Assembly: GCA_903813345.2 (NCBI GenBank) | Contig: CAIIXF020000009.1 | Location: 23,091,759-23,151,758, forward strand | Length of the DNA stretch: 60,000 nt | Direction of reading: 5' to 3' | Origin: Owenia fusiformis | Lineage: Eukaryota > Annelida > Polychaeta > Sabellida > Oweniidae | In this document: positions 14,301 to 24,600 of the stretch, piece after piece | Position numbering within the stretch: the first letter of the stretch is position 1 | Layout of the letters: every line of letters starts with the position of its first letter | Notes under the pieces: generated by a model | What the model saw: the letters and a program-made list of their open reading frames with translations, nothing else | Told to the model about the DNA's origin: nothing | The model's database searches: none | Made by a program: the position numbers and the translations under genes

Positions 14301-14493
14301 CAGATACAGAAGTAGAAGTCGTAGTCATGACCGAAGCAAAAGAGACTCTAAATACAGTAATAAACATTATGAATCAAAACATCAAGATAGAGATAACGAA
14401 TACCGTGATAGAGAATATTACCGTGAACGGGATCGAGAAAGGGATTACTATGATAATAGCAGTAGCAGAAGTTCCAGATCACATCGATATTAA
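2272..14493 (+). CDS. RBBP6: RBBP6 orthologue: RING-type E3 ubiquitin ligase and mRNA 3'-end processing factor (5' end missing)
   Basis: Fifteen exons join without a frame break: 2272-2307, 3396-3484, 4941-5058, 5468-5616, 6292-6452, 6769-7063, 7257-7438, 8468-8528, 8737-8861, 9092-9251, 9450-9593, 9711-10007, 10305-10463, 11002-12909 and 13113-14493. All flanks are AG/GT. The visible 1,754 residues contain, in order: the post-DWNN linker (TADLASANASEENK), a CCHC knuckle (residues 62-75), a C4C4 RING (161-200), proline-rich exons, an RS domain, and basic and acidic tails. RBBP6 family members are nuclear; they bind Rb and p53, ubiquitinate targets, and act with the cleavage-polyadenylation factor as Mpe1 does in yeast. 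The human protein is about 1,790 residues, so only the ~90-100 residue DWNN part should be missing. Identification rests on the knuckle-RING order and RING sequence. Exon boundaries are inferred from splice consensus and phase, not from transcripts. Confidence 0.93.
2643..3342. mobile_element. 700-bp foldback element with ~240-bp terminal inverted repeats
   Basis: The left end (GTGCAGTATGGCAAGT) is the reverse complement of the right end (ACTTGCCATACTGCAC). The similarity runs inward about 240 bp on each side, through CTTTCACCATGAGTACTTTC, TTTTATTAAAACAATATG and AAAAGAGGATC. There is no coding sequence. Diverged relatives occur at 10,520-10,910 and 16,630-16,995. The right end lies about 50 bp before an RBBP6 exon. 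Confidence 0.85.
3396..3484 (+). CDS. RBBP6: RBBP6 exon, TADL linker
   Basis: The acceptor is TTTACAG and the donor GTAGGT. The exon encodes TADLASANASEENKILAMM and ends in phase 2 after EYDSS. The TADL-ANASEE-AMMSQS pattern is highly characteristic of animal RBBP6 between the DWNN domain and the zinc knuckle. Confidence 0.9.
4941..5058 (+). CDS. RBBP6: RBBP6 exon with CCHC zinc knuckle
   Basis: The acceptor is TTCTAG and the donor GTAAGT. After a proline-rich lead, the exon encodes a C-x2-C-x4-H-x4-C knuckle (CKACGRPGHFIQHC), the RNA-binding zinc finger of the RBBP6/Mpe1 family. The exon completes a codon from the previous exon and ends in phase 0. Confidence 0.92.
5468..5616 (+). CDS. RBBP6: RBBP6 exon, knuckle-RING linker
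   Basis: The exon encodes a linker containing SGIPNSYL and GHLVIPTAD. These match the conserved GIPRSF and KYAIPT-type stretches between knuckle and RING in RBBP6. The acceptor is ATTTCAG and the donor GTGAGT; it ends in phase 2. Confidence 0.9.
6095..6255. mobile_element. MITE fragment of the GTAGCCAGCTTTT family
   Basis: Read on the - strand this stretch has GTAGCCAGCTTTTGTCAAGG at one end and an internal AATGGTGAAAAACTGCATGA. Both are shared with the complete element at 30,246-30,427. The other terminus is eroded. It lies in the RBBP6 intron immediately before the RING exon. Confidence 0.7.
6292..7063 (+). CDS. RBBP6: RBBP6 RING finger split over two exons (6292-6452, 6769-7063)
   Basis: The first exon carries the first three metal-ligand pairs up to a split codon; the second completes that cysteine and adds the CPTC pair. 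Joined, the ligands are C-x2-C...C-C...C-x2-C...C-x2-C, the all-cysteine (C4C4, U-box-like) RING of RBBP6. The conserved TDAVVI, CCGNSYCDEC and NETGYTK stretches are present. The RING recruits the E2 enzyme and is the catalytic module of the ligase. The second exon runs into a proline-rich tail. Confidence 0.93.
7257..9251 (+). CDS. RBBP6: RBBP6 proline-rich exons (7257-7438, 8468-8528, 8737-8861, 9092-9251)
   Basis: Four short exons encode Pro/Met/Gly-rich low-complexity sequence (repeated PRGPP and PPM motifs), then the EEFYRTKAELLEKE helix. In vertebrate RBBP6 a similar EEFYR helix precedes the SR region. All junctions are AG/GT and the phases chain (2, 1, 2, 1, 2). Confidence 0.85.
7439..8467. 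other. RBBP6: RBBP6 intron, nothing recognised
   Basis: A 1,029-bp intron between proline-rich exons. It is AT-rich, and I see no repeat, RNA or coding signature. The donor is GTAAGT and the acceptor TTTTGCAG. Confidence 0.6.
9450..10463 (+). CDS. RBBP6: RBBP6 RS-domain exons (9450-9593, 9711-10007, 10305-10463)
   Basis: Three exons encode a dense Arg/Ser domain with many RSRS dipeptide runs, followed by RRSPSP and RGP patches. RS domains bind splicing and 3'-processing factors and are phosphorylated by SR kinases. The exons start and end in phase 2, so exon skipping would keep the frame. Confidence 0.85.
10520..10910. repeat. Half copy of the 2,643-3,342 foldback family
   Basis: Shares TCATATCTTTCACCATG, TTATTGAAACAATATGCTTT, GGACCCC and a CTTAAAAGAG stretch, in the same order as the left arm of the 2,643-3,342 element, but diverged and without a clear second arm. 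It occupies most of the intron before the large RBBP6 exon. Confidence 0.6.
11002..12909 (+). CDS. RBBP6: RBBP6 large exon: Tyr-rich block, SR/KEKK region and SPR-T-T-D-R heptads
   Basis: This 1,908-nt exon begins after TTTGCAG. It encodes a Tyr-rich segment (YYQRYRNYYKDYYRDFYRKY) seen in RBBP6, then an SP-rich region, a Lys/Glu coiled-coil-like stretch, and about eight heptads of the form TDRSPRT encoded by 21-bp repeats near 11,890-12,040. Acidic and basic tails follow. Without splicing at 12,910 the frame would stop at once (TAA at 12,911); splicing with GTAAGC keeps it open. Retention of the last intron would therefore give a protein shorter by 460 residues. Confidence 0.9.
13113..14493 (+). 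CDS. RBBP6: RBBP6 terminal exon, basic/acidic SR-like tail
   Basis: The acceptor is ATTTCAG. The exon encodes an SPRR/SPQRSRS region, a Lys/Arg/Glu-rich middle, Ser/Asp/Glu acidic runs, a poly-Lys/His block and a final RSRSHDRSKR-type tail ending with the TAA at 14,491-14,493. Such Lys-rich C-termini act as nuclear localisation signals in the family. Confidence 0.9.
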
Positions 14494-14564
14494 AACACTT
14501 GGTATACTCTACCAGTTTAAAATACTGGTATATTCTACCAGTTTGCATGATTTAAATGGACATT

Positions 14565-14570
14565 AATAAA
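14565..14570 (+). terminator. RBBP6: Likely RBBP6 polyadenylation signal AATAAA
   Basis: AATAAA lies 72 bases after the stop codon, followed by a GT-containing stretch. It is the first canonical signal after the stop. A MITE begins 20 bp later at 14,590, so the transcript end abuts a mobile element. Confidence 0.6.
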
Positions 14571-14589
14571 TGTAGGGGTTAAAAAGTAT

Positions 14590-15101
14590 TACTGTAGATT
14601 GGGTTAATTTGGCGCTACTTAATTTGGCGATTTTGCCATTTTTGGCATATTGGCGGCTATTTAATTTGGCGGATATGCAAAAAAAATGTTAATGGAATGT
14701 TAAACTTACGCGCTGTTTGCGAATTACCATGTAGATCTAGATCTAAATGGGCATGTTTGGCTATGTTCATTTTTTCTTTTGAGGACCACTGGCGATATTC
14801 ACCACGTTTGTACATTTTTGTGAGATCATCCTTTACATTTTACACCTCAATCGATGCTGCTACTTTTCCCTGAGTATAAATGAGTGACTGACCAGTTCTG
14901 AGCCAATTTATGAGAGACATTTTTTCATATGTTTGGAAAAAATAAACCGGAAGTGACCTTAATACACTGGACGAAATAGATAAAATAGATGATTCCCGGG
15001 GATTCATTCTAAATTTTGGCGGAGATTTATATTGGCGAATTATTCAATTTCGCCAAATTCGCCAAATTAAAGCGGGCGCCAAATTAACCAAATCTACAGT
15101 A
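14590..15101. mobile_element. MITE with TACTGTAGATTTGGTTAATTTGGCGC termini
   Basis: The terminal inverted repeats are about 26 bp with one mismatch (the left copy has GGG where the right has TGG). They end in TA, fitting a TA duplication. The element is 512 bp with no transposase. Internal ATTTGGCG blocks and ACACTGGACGAAA recall the MITE at 1,695-2,158. It lies directly downstream of RBBP6. Confidence 0.85.
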
Positions 15102-16300
15102 TTCAAAATTAAATGGGATAACGTTTAAAACTTGATTCCAAAACCCCTTAAAGTGATTCAATTTTAGAGATATAAAAGCCAATTCACTTCTACTGTGGCT
15201 TTGATTATTATGGTTAACAGAACATCTTGTCAATGCTTTTGTATTTGTTTTCAACTAAATATTGAAAAAATCTTCTCAATGTACTTAGACTGTAGCAGTA
15301 GTTTGAGGGGTAAATAGTTAGCTGGATGAAAGTTGATGTGTCATGTTCAAGTGGAATGCATCATGTTCAAGTGGAATGCATCATGTTCAAGTGGAATGTA
15401 TCATGCTAGAAGATGAACTATAAATCATGAATATAATTAAAATAATTGCCTTTAAGTATGTAAAATCATGAAAAGATTCGTTACAACAAGATACTTAAAT
15501 TCCATATAAATTACTTTGATTTTTGAAGTAGTTGTGTGATATGATTTTTTAATGACAAGGAACGTGTCTTTATTTTGAGATGACATGATTTGTCATTGTA
15601 AGATGAATAATAATTATTTTCATTGTGTAAGTTGTAACCATAGTTGTTTCAGCACTATTTTTGGCAACCATAACTTCTACAACTTTGAATTACTTTGCCT
15701 TGGTCTGATATGATTATCATTGTTCTTTGATATTTGGATTTTCACATTGTTACATTTGCATTGCCACACTCAGGGAAGTCAGAGAAAACAAACCAGGTTG
15801 AACTGGAAAGTTGGAAATGTTAGAATTTAAGAATTCTGAAAAAATGAAATTTTGAAAAGTTAAAACTGGACCACTTTACTCCTGAAAAATACTTAAAGAG
15901 AAAAAAACTAATTTTAAAAGGCAAGTTATGCATCGCAGTGTGAAGTATAAACCCTGAACTAATTCTTTCAGATATATGAATGCCAAATTAACTATGGTTA
16001 TATAATGCAATGCACACATTTCTTAATGGCAGAAATAATACATAGAACTTATTCTGTTAGACAGTGTCAAATGGCATCAAACCTGGACATTGATGATTGT
16101 TGAGGATGATTGGTTGGTGATGAATATTCATCATCAAAAATGTATGTTTCATTTAACAACACAGCATTATTTTCTACTCTGATCAGTCAAATAATTTAAT
16201 ATACAGAATGTAAAACATTCTTAAATGGTATGATGAAATAAAATATAAAAATGCAAAACAGAAATTGATTCTTATGTGACATGTTATTGTACAGCCAGTC
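15102..16300. other. RBBP6 downstream flank, no gene seen
   Basis: AT-rich intergenic sequence. The only structure noted is the 20-bp triplet at 15,341-15,400. No open frame with family similarity was found on either strand. Confidence 0.5.
15341..15400. repeat. Three perfect-to-near-perfect 20-bp tandem units
   Basis: TCATGTTCAAGTGGAATGCA occurs at 15,341 and 15,361, and with one change (GTA) at 15,381. A short recent tandem triplication. Confidence 0.9.
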
Positions 16301-16629
16301 ATACAGGGTGTCCATGAAAGTTATGGTACAACAATGATTACCCGATTAATGTGTAAATGGTGGAACCTGGAAGCAGTCATTATGGAGCTGTTACATAAGG
16401 CCATGTGGGCTCACTATTTGCCATTATGTGAATACTTGGGAGAGATGGCAGGTAGGCAGGGACACTATTCCTCTCATACTACGAACAAAAATTAATTAAT
16501 TCATCTAGAAATTAATGCCCAAAATTATTCACATGGTGGCAAATGGTGAGCTTTAACAGATCCAGTAATAGTGAAAAAATTTGTGTCAGAATGTTTTGAA
16601 CACCCCTCATTTCTTTTTTTTCCGACATT

Positions 16630-16995
16630 TTATCTGGTATGGTATGGTATGGAAACTGTTTTTAGACAATCTTGCCTTTGACCATGAGTATTATTTTACC
16701 ATAAATACCTTTCACATCAAAACAAAATAATCTTTACTTCCAAGCAGAATATATTTTTGAAATATCTGAATTATTTTCAAAAAGAGAATCTTTTTCTCGT
16801 TATTATTGAAAGCTTATTTTGGTGGAAGATATCAAATGAGCTGAAAACAAATGGATTGTATGAGTTTTCCCTAAATATCATGGGATATGTGGTTTATGGC
16901 ATTTCTTCGCTATTCCCCTTGAAGACGTTATGGACTTAGTGCAGAAGAAACTTTTGATATAAAAATGAGAATAGGAAGGCGAGAATAATGATAAT
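16630..16995. repeat. Fragment of the 2,643-3,342 foldback family next to duplication copy A
   Basis: Shares CATGGGATATGTGGTTT, GAGTTTTCCCTA and GCAGAAGAAACTTTTGATAT with the centre of the 2,643-3,342 element. It ends within about 10 bp of the left edge of the duplicated segment (17,003), so it may have taken part in, or marked, the breakpoint. Confidence 0.65.
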
Positions 16996-17934
16996 GTATC
17001 AAGATAGGGTCCTAAACAGTGGTTTTTTGGACAGACCTTACTATGTCAATACCAGAAGTTGTGAATGTTTGTCTCCCAAACTTTTTGTGGACGGGGTTCA
17101 AATTCAACGTCCATAACAATTTGCAGTAACATACAAGGTGGTGACATTTCGTCATGGTAATGCCTTGTTCAGAAATTGTGTCACCCTGTAGCAAAAATGA
17201 CAAAAACCTCCATGTCCCAAAAATTAAGTAAAAATTATCCATTGTCATATATATTTAATCTCTTCAATATGACACAAAACATGATATATTTTCATAAAAA
17301 TGTGTTTTATTAACAGCTGCTGATTGATAATAATGTCATAATATAAATCCAGTGCTTTCAATAATTACGAGCTTGTATAGTCCTTTTCAATAAACTATTA
17401 GATACACGTTTATACCTAGTACATTGTATATTGGCCAGGTTCATAGTGTCGGGTTCCAGGAAACCACTAACCATGCTTACTAATAAAATTTTAAGAAGTT
17501 TTCGAAAATTAGCATTCTACTATCTATCTCACTCCAACCTATGACAACATTGAACTAGCCAAAATACTGTATAAGTGTTTTTTAATCCGAGTGTTTAATT
17601 TGATGAATGGTCACATTTTTTCATTTTCCTCATTTTAATTTACCTAATGACAAGAAACTTCCCATTGGATAACATTATGAAAATAATATTTCCAACGTTT
17701 AATTTTCCGAATGTGGTAAAAATCAGACAATAGGCAAATTAAATGATTAGGCAAAATTACCACTTATACAGTATTTTGGTAGTTCCAATGTAGCTAAAAC
17801 AGGCAGGGTTTATTGGAAAGGTCCACAATAATACATTGATTTTTTTTTCTGTGATATTTCTCATGATTGAATCTGTGAACTTCAAATCCTCAACATTGAA
17901 CCAATTTGATCCTTCACCTAATCCAAGATTATAT

Positions 17935-18260
17935 CTAACGCAGGTGAGGATTATGTCCAACACAGTTTAACATTATGTCCAACAAAGTTGAGGATTATAT
18001 CTACCATAGTTGAGGATTATATCCAACATAGTTGAGTTGAGGACTATCCAACACAGTTGAAGATTATGTCCATGACAGTTATAAATTATGTCCAACATAG
18101 TTGAGGATTATTAACAACACAGTTGAAGATTATGTCCAACATAGTTGAAGATTATGTCCAACACAGTTGAGGATTATGTTCAACACAGTTGAAGATTATT
18201 TCCAAACTGCTGAGGAATATTTTCAACAGTTGAGGATTATATCCAACACAAACCCAGTTG
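17935..18260. repeat. ~22-bp minisatellite, copy A
   Basis: About 14 imperfect units of GTTGAGGATTATGTCCAACACA. It lies 3' of the ZZEF1-like stop codon. The homologous array in copy B is at 44,915-45,240 with about the same number of units. Confidence 0.85.
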
Positions 18261-18618
18261 AAAGTCATATATTAGGAAATTGTTAATTAAGAACACTGCA
18301 TATTTCAAAAAGAATGTGAGATGCAGTGATGCAAAATGCTATAAATGGTTCCCCATATATCATGGTTTCCAGGAACATTTTTAATTTTATCTTATCTTTT
18401 ACTTTGTGCAAGTAGTATATCATGAAAATAAAGAAAAAAATTATTTACTCTTGCCAAAGAGCTTACATAAATTATAATTTCTTAAAAGATTATGCACATC
18501 TTATGCTTGTATACAGCTTATATAAATTGCTGCCCATCCCACAGCAGAACAATGCAGCCTACAAATTGTATACCCAAACATTGGGTGAAACTTGAATAAA
18601 TAAATTGAAATTAAATGT

Positions 18619-21600
18619 TCAGTCCACTTCTAAACTAGCCCGGCTAGTTGTTGCTATGGCACCAGTTTGTTGTGTCTGGTGCTTGATTTGTTGGCATAAA
18701 ATCTTCTGTAAAGTCATAATCTCTGGTTTAAAAAGTGTCTTATTAGAGACATTAGCAAGTGCGAATGCTTCTGTTGCTTTGTTACTGTAGTTTATCATTG
18801 TGCTGATACTGGCAATATTCCTTACACCCTGGAATAAAGAGAACATACAATTGCATGTTTACAGTATTTTTGCAGCAAATTAACTTTCTATTTAGAGTAA
18901 GGTAATGTCCAAAATAAAGGAATTTATCTTTAATATGGCCTGTGATTCACATTTTGCTTTTAGAGTTGTTTTTTTAAATTTCAATTTTTGTATACGTTTT
19001 TTGGACTATGAGAGACTTTATTGTATAATATACCTGGTAAATTGTTTTCTGAAGGTCCTGTGTGTCATACAAAGCTATCAAATAATCCTCAGTGACCTCC
19101 CAGTCCTGAAAGAAATGCAACACATACATACATTCATACATATATTGTAGTACAATTTATTTTTGCATTCATAATCCCATAATAAAGAAAATCATTCAAA
19201 TGTTATAAAAAGTTTATTTCCTAGCTTTGAAGTTCACACAAGTTGAACATTGCCTGAGTTTATGGAGCCCATGTTAATGAAATATTTCAACCCATCTTTT
19301 AGTTTTATGTGCATGTTAAGACTGCAAGATGTCAATTGTAAGTAAAGAAGTCAATACCATTGCTAGATTCTCTGCCACAAAGAACAACTCAGTGAGAGCA
19401 CGTACAACTGGTGACGTCACTGTGCCCATATCTGAGGAAGTCTCACTACACTTCTTGTACAGCAACCATAAAGGTTTCAGCTCTCCAAGGTCAATGCAGA
19501 GTTTGCTGACCCCACTAGACCTACAACAAAGCAGAGAATATTCAGGGAGATCTACCTAGAAATGGGATGCAGGATTGGATAAAATCAGATATACAAGGTC
19601 TAAAATAAATAGAACATAAACTGATAAAATTCATATAGAACCCTGATTGACCCCAATTTATGTTTCTCTTGTTGAATTGGCCTTTAATGATTACAATGAT
19701 AAAAGTCATACATTGAATAATTTGGAAAAGTTGATGAATTTTATAAGATTGACTATACCATGACTATCATTGAGTTTGTAACTGGTGTCACTCATGGGAC
19801 GAATGTACAATGAGAGAGGTTTTCAAAAATTTCTTTTTAGAATTTCAAATTTCCCATATTTTGTCTAAGTGAACTGTGAAATGATTTTCCACAAATAATC
19901 AGCCTCTTGACTCATTTAGGTGTACAGAGATTCAACAATCTGACATACTTAAACTGTGTCTCCAGGATCTGTAGAAGCAGCTGAATAGTCTTGAGCCTAT
20001 GTTGTCCTGTCTGCTTACATGCTACATACACCAAACTACTCCACAGCTCATCAGTATGTAACAACCTACAAACAAATTACAGTACTTAATTTCAAAATTA
20101 ACAATTCTTGTGTCACATCTAAATTAAATTCTTCAAGAAAATAAATATAATAATTTAATAACATAATTGTAAAATTCAATCTTGCCTCGAGTTACTGGAT
20201 GATGAGAGTAAAGCATTGAGGAGCATATATCCTGTGTCAAACCTGCCCACACATCCCCCTGTAACAGTGAACCTGTAGCCCCAGTCAGTGTTACTGCAGT
20301 CTGTTTGGAATATATAGTGAAGAGTGTCACCTGAAACAAACAATAGTCACCTGTTAACAATAAAGGATAAAAGGCTCTGCGGAGCAAACCTTATACAAGT
20401 AATTGTAATTCAAAGTTTTCTCCCACATACCTGGTAATTCAAAGTTTCTTGCACAACTGGTAATTTAAAGTGTCTCACATACAGCTGGTTATTCGAAGTT
20501 CCTCACAAAAACCAGGTAATTCAAAGTTTCTCACACATTCTCTGTAACTCACACATTCTCAGTAATTCAAAGATTCTCACACACAACTAGTAATTCAATA
20601 TTTCTCACACATGCGAGTAGATCTAAAGTTTCTAACACATATCTGGTAATTCAAAGTTTCTCACACAGACGTGGTAATTCAGTTTTTATAGAAACCTGGT
20701 AATTCAAAGTTTCTCACACATACCTGGTAATTCTAAGTTAGTCCATCTGCAGCTGCTTCCACTAAAGACGTGCCTATCTTGAGTGCTGTCCTTTGAGCTA
20801 GACATAGTCAATTCATCACAGCCACTCTCAGTAGAGCATCTATAATATGTATATAGGTAACATTTAGAACATATTGTCCCATGTACAATACTATAAGTTA
20901 TTGAATGATTTGAAGTGCAATACAGGATATATTCTGCTCGAGAAATTCTGTATTTGAAGGAGACGAATTTGAGTGCCAATACAGAATATCGAGACAGAAT
21001 ATATCCTGTATTGCACTTCAAATCATTCAATAACGTTTGTATCGTGTGATCCTCTGTATTGCTACTGAGATTGTTCTCTCCGTACCAATATTTTCTGTAT
21101 TGCGATGGAGATGATCAACGGGGACAATCTCAGTACCAATACAGATTGGTACAGCACAAGAACTGACCAATCAGAGGGCTTTATTTTTTAGATCATACAA
21201 TAAACTGTAATATTTGTGAACAATGTGCCTCATATTTGATTATCTCTATATTACTAACCTGGAATCAAATTTAATGCTAAGAAAAGAAGCTCCTGGGATC
21301 CTAATCGTTTCTTCAAACTTGAAGTTGTTTTTATACTTGTGTTCCGATTCCTTGGTGATGGCAGCTAAGCTCACTTCCTCCATAAATTGGCAGGCTGTAG
21401 TTGCCATGACAACCAAACTATCAGGGTTGCTATGGTTAATCACATTTTGGACTACCTACATAAAAAATAATTTCACATTTGAAAGTGTTTACTTACAGAC
21501 TTTCAATTTACCCAAAATGTAACAGCATTAAAACATTATGTCCATCATACATATTTATTAGTATCTTTAGTAACACTTTTTTGAATGAAATATTGAAATG

Positions 21601-24600
21601 CCACCAAGGAAATGTTGTTTTAAGTATTTGGAGCAAAGCTCAAAGTTTTTTATTTGAGAAGCATGGAAATGATTTTTTTGTCACTATTAATAATAATGAT
21701 TTAGAGTCGAATTGTAGTTAGTGTACTGAAAAGTATTTGTCTAAGAGTGAATATACCTTTTGAAATATAGTTTTACTTTCTGTGTTGTTCAAGAGGTCAA
21801 GTACGCAAGGTATCTGGCTGACTGTGTGACACCCAAGTATATCTGCACTGATAGCTTGGCAGGTTTTAGGCCAGTCTGCCAATAGAGCTTGCAACACTTG
21901 TCTAGCATAGAGTATGGACATAGCCAGGTTAACCTATAGAAAGAAAGATACAACAATATAAAAATGCAATTAAACAGTACAAAATCCAGAATAGCTCATC
22001 TTTACAATTTACACATTTAATATGCATATATTCCAGTGATTAAAATGTGAAGATTGGAATGTCAAAGGAATGTTTCAATGTTCTTTAACATTCTTTATCT
22101 CACTATGGGTGTTTTAAATTTGATTTGAGGATTAAAGTAGTCTATATACAGTGAATTGGTCTCTAGAATGAGCATACAGGAGTGCAAGTGGCATACAGTA
22201 TACACATGAAAGCTTTCATTAATGTATGAGATACATGCAGCCAATATACTGATGGATCACCGCAACACCTACAAAGCCTTTGCGTCATATTCACGATATA
22301 TTATGACTCATCACATCTTAACAACTCTCAATAGATCTCCCTCCCTTCTGTTTTCTAACTCACCTTGCTAAGGAACTCCCTGGAGGCAGATTTCCCATGT
22401 TTCTCAAGCTCTTTCTTCAGCAGATCTGCACTCCTGCTTCTCTTCTGCTTTAACATGTCCCCAGCTATATCATTATCAGCTGTTTGAATCAGTCGTTGGC
22501 TCTCCTCTGAAGGCTCTTCAACCGCTTTCTCTAAGTTCCTAAGGAACAGACACTTAACCATTGGATTTTCCCTTCATTTTAGCCTACCTAAGTTCAATGT
22601 TTATTGATACATGTATCCCAAAAACTTTTTTATCCAAATTTTAGAGTGACACATAAATAGATAATTTACCGTTTGCCCATGTTAATGAGAGTGTACTGCT
22701 GGATGCCCTGGTCAATAATTTTGTCTCGCATATTCTCCTTCACAGGCTCTTTAATAGATTCTGCCCTACAATAATATGTATAGGTATCAAATGTATGTAC
22801 GGTATAAACATATCACAATAGGCTTCATTTGTAATTTTTTGTGCCTGCTTGGACTGATTTGACTTCTCATTGATTGCTAAATTTTCGAAAACTATTTATC
22901 GAATGCTATATCATGTGCAGTATAATTAGCGTTGAAATCTCATTGAATTGTCTTGTTAAAATAAGATTTTTAGGAAATCTGCATAATCAACTATTAAGAA
23001 CTTATTCAATGCCACATTCTATGTACTACTTTCTACAAGATTAAATTTTGATTTTCAGAGTTATTTCATGGATTCAATTCCCGGTGATTTTCACATTTTC
23101 AGCAATTAGTTGGGCTTAATCCCCATTGACACAATATTGAAAAATACCAATACATGTGCATGTTGAAACAACATACACATATAGATATATTTACAAGGAT
23201 TTCCAATACAAACTTACCATTTCTTAGCAAGGTCCTTAACTTCTTCAGATGGGGAGAATGTATCTCCTTCAACCAAGCTGAAATAAAATAAAGAAATTGG
23301 TTCAGGGGCCTCACCAGGATTTAAAAATAGACGAGGCAAATTTAATTAGGTGAGGCAAAAAATGAGGCAATAAAATAAGGCAACAAAATACTCTCAGTCT
23401 CATCAGCCTTCATTTTTATGGTTTTAATTTAAATAGCCAATAATCTGTCTACTGCCTGGCTATGACTCTAAATAAAAGTACTCGTTAACATACACATGTA
23501 CATAGGTGTCAAATAAAATAATTTTTAGAGTATCCTAATATGTACAGTGAAACCTGGAAAGTGGAACATCTCTGTTAGTGAAACACTTTTCAGTGTCCCA
23601 AGATCAACTGACTTAATATTAAATAAACCCCTATAAGTGGAACACCTCCCAAGTGGAACACTTTCAGAGGTACCAAAGGTGTTCCACTTGGACAGGTTTA
23701 CTGTATTACCATTCATGTATTGCACGAAGTACATCATTAGCGTTGCCATGTATCTCATAAAGAGCTCTCAACTCAGGATAAGACACTGAACAATGTTCCA
23801 GCATTGCCTGAAAGTTAAACATACACAAATTCATCAAAATCAATGAAAGTTCTGTCTGTAATCAAGGCTTGTTAACACATATATCATAAGAATATTATGA
23901 TATACATAAGAATCAAAAAAGTGAAATCACAAAGTACATTTCAAAGCATGTTATGGGTGATAAATCAATGCATACACATAATGTAAATATCAGAGGTAAA
24001 CAATATAGTTTGTACTTCTTGACAAGCGAACTTTTGCATGACTGATTTATGACTGATAAGATATAAGGATATACATGGACTGCTTCTTGAGTATAAAATA
24101 TTATGTGTAAGCAAACTGTACCTGGAAGCAGAGTCTATCTGTGTCATCCAGGCCTTCCCAATCACAGGTCAGTGGCTTGGGGGTGGGGCTAGGGGTGGCA
24201 GGACTGGAGGAGACCAGACTAGGGGGCTCATCATCATCAGCCCCTGGGAGACCTGCCTCATCTACTGCTGTGTCAGGACTATCATTCGACTCAGACTTCT
24301 CATGTGTGTAGAGCATCAGAGACAGAATCTGGAACATACATGTAAATAAGATGGGGTTAACACGAAAAATGTGAACACTGAGCAAGTTATTGCAAATAAA
24401 GTGTAACAATTTGTTACAGATTCTGACATTGACTGCCGATTAAAAAAATGGTTGCTTTATAGAGATTATTTCCTGGTGCAAATACAAAGATGTTATTCCT
24501 ATTGTAGTCTAGCTACAAGACCTTGTGACCCCCTCCAACTACTTGACTACACAGCTTCTCACACACAAGTAGGTAAAAAAACAGGAGGGTCAAGAGTATT

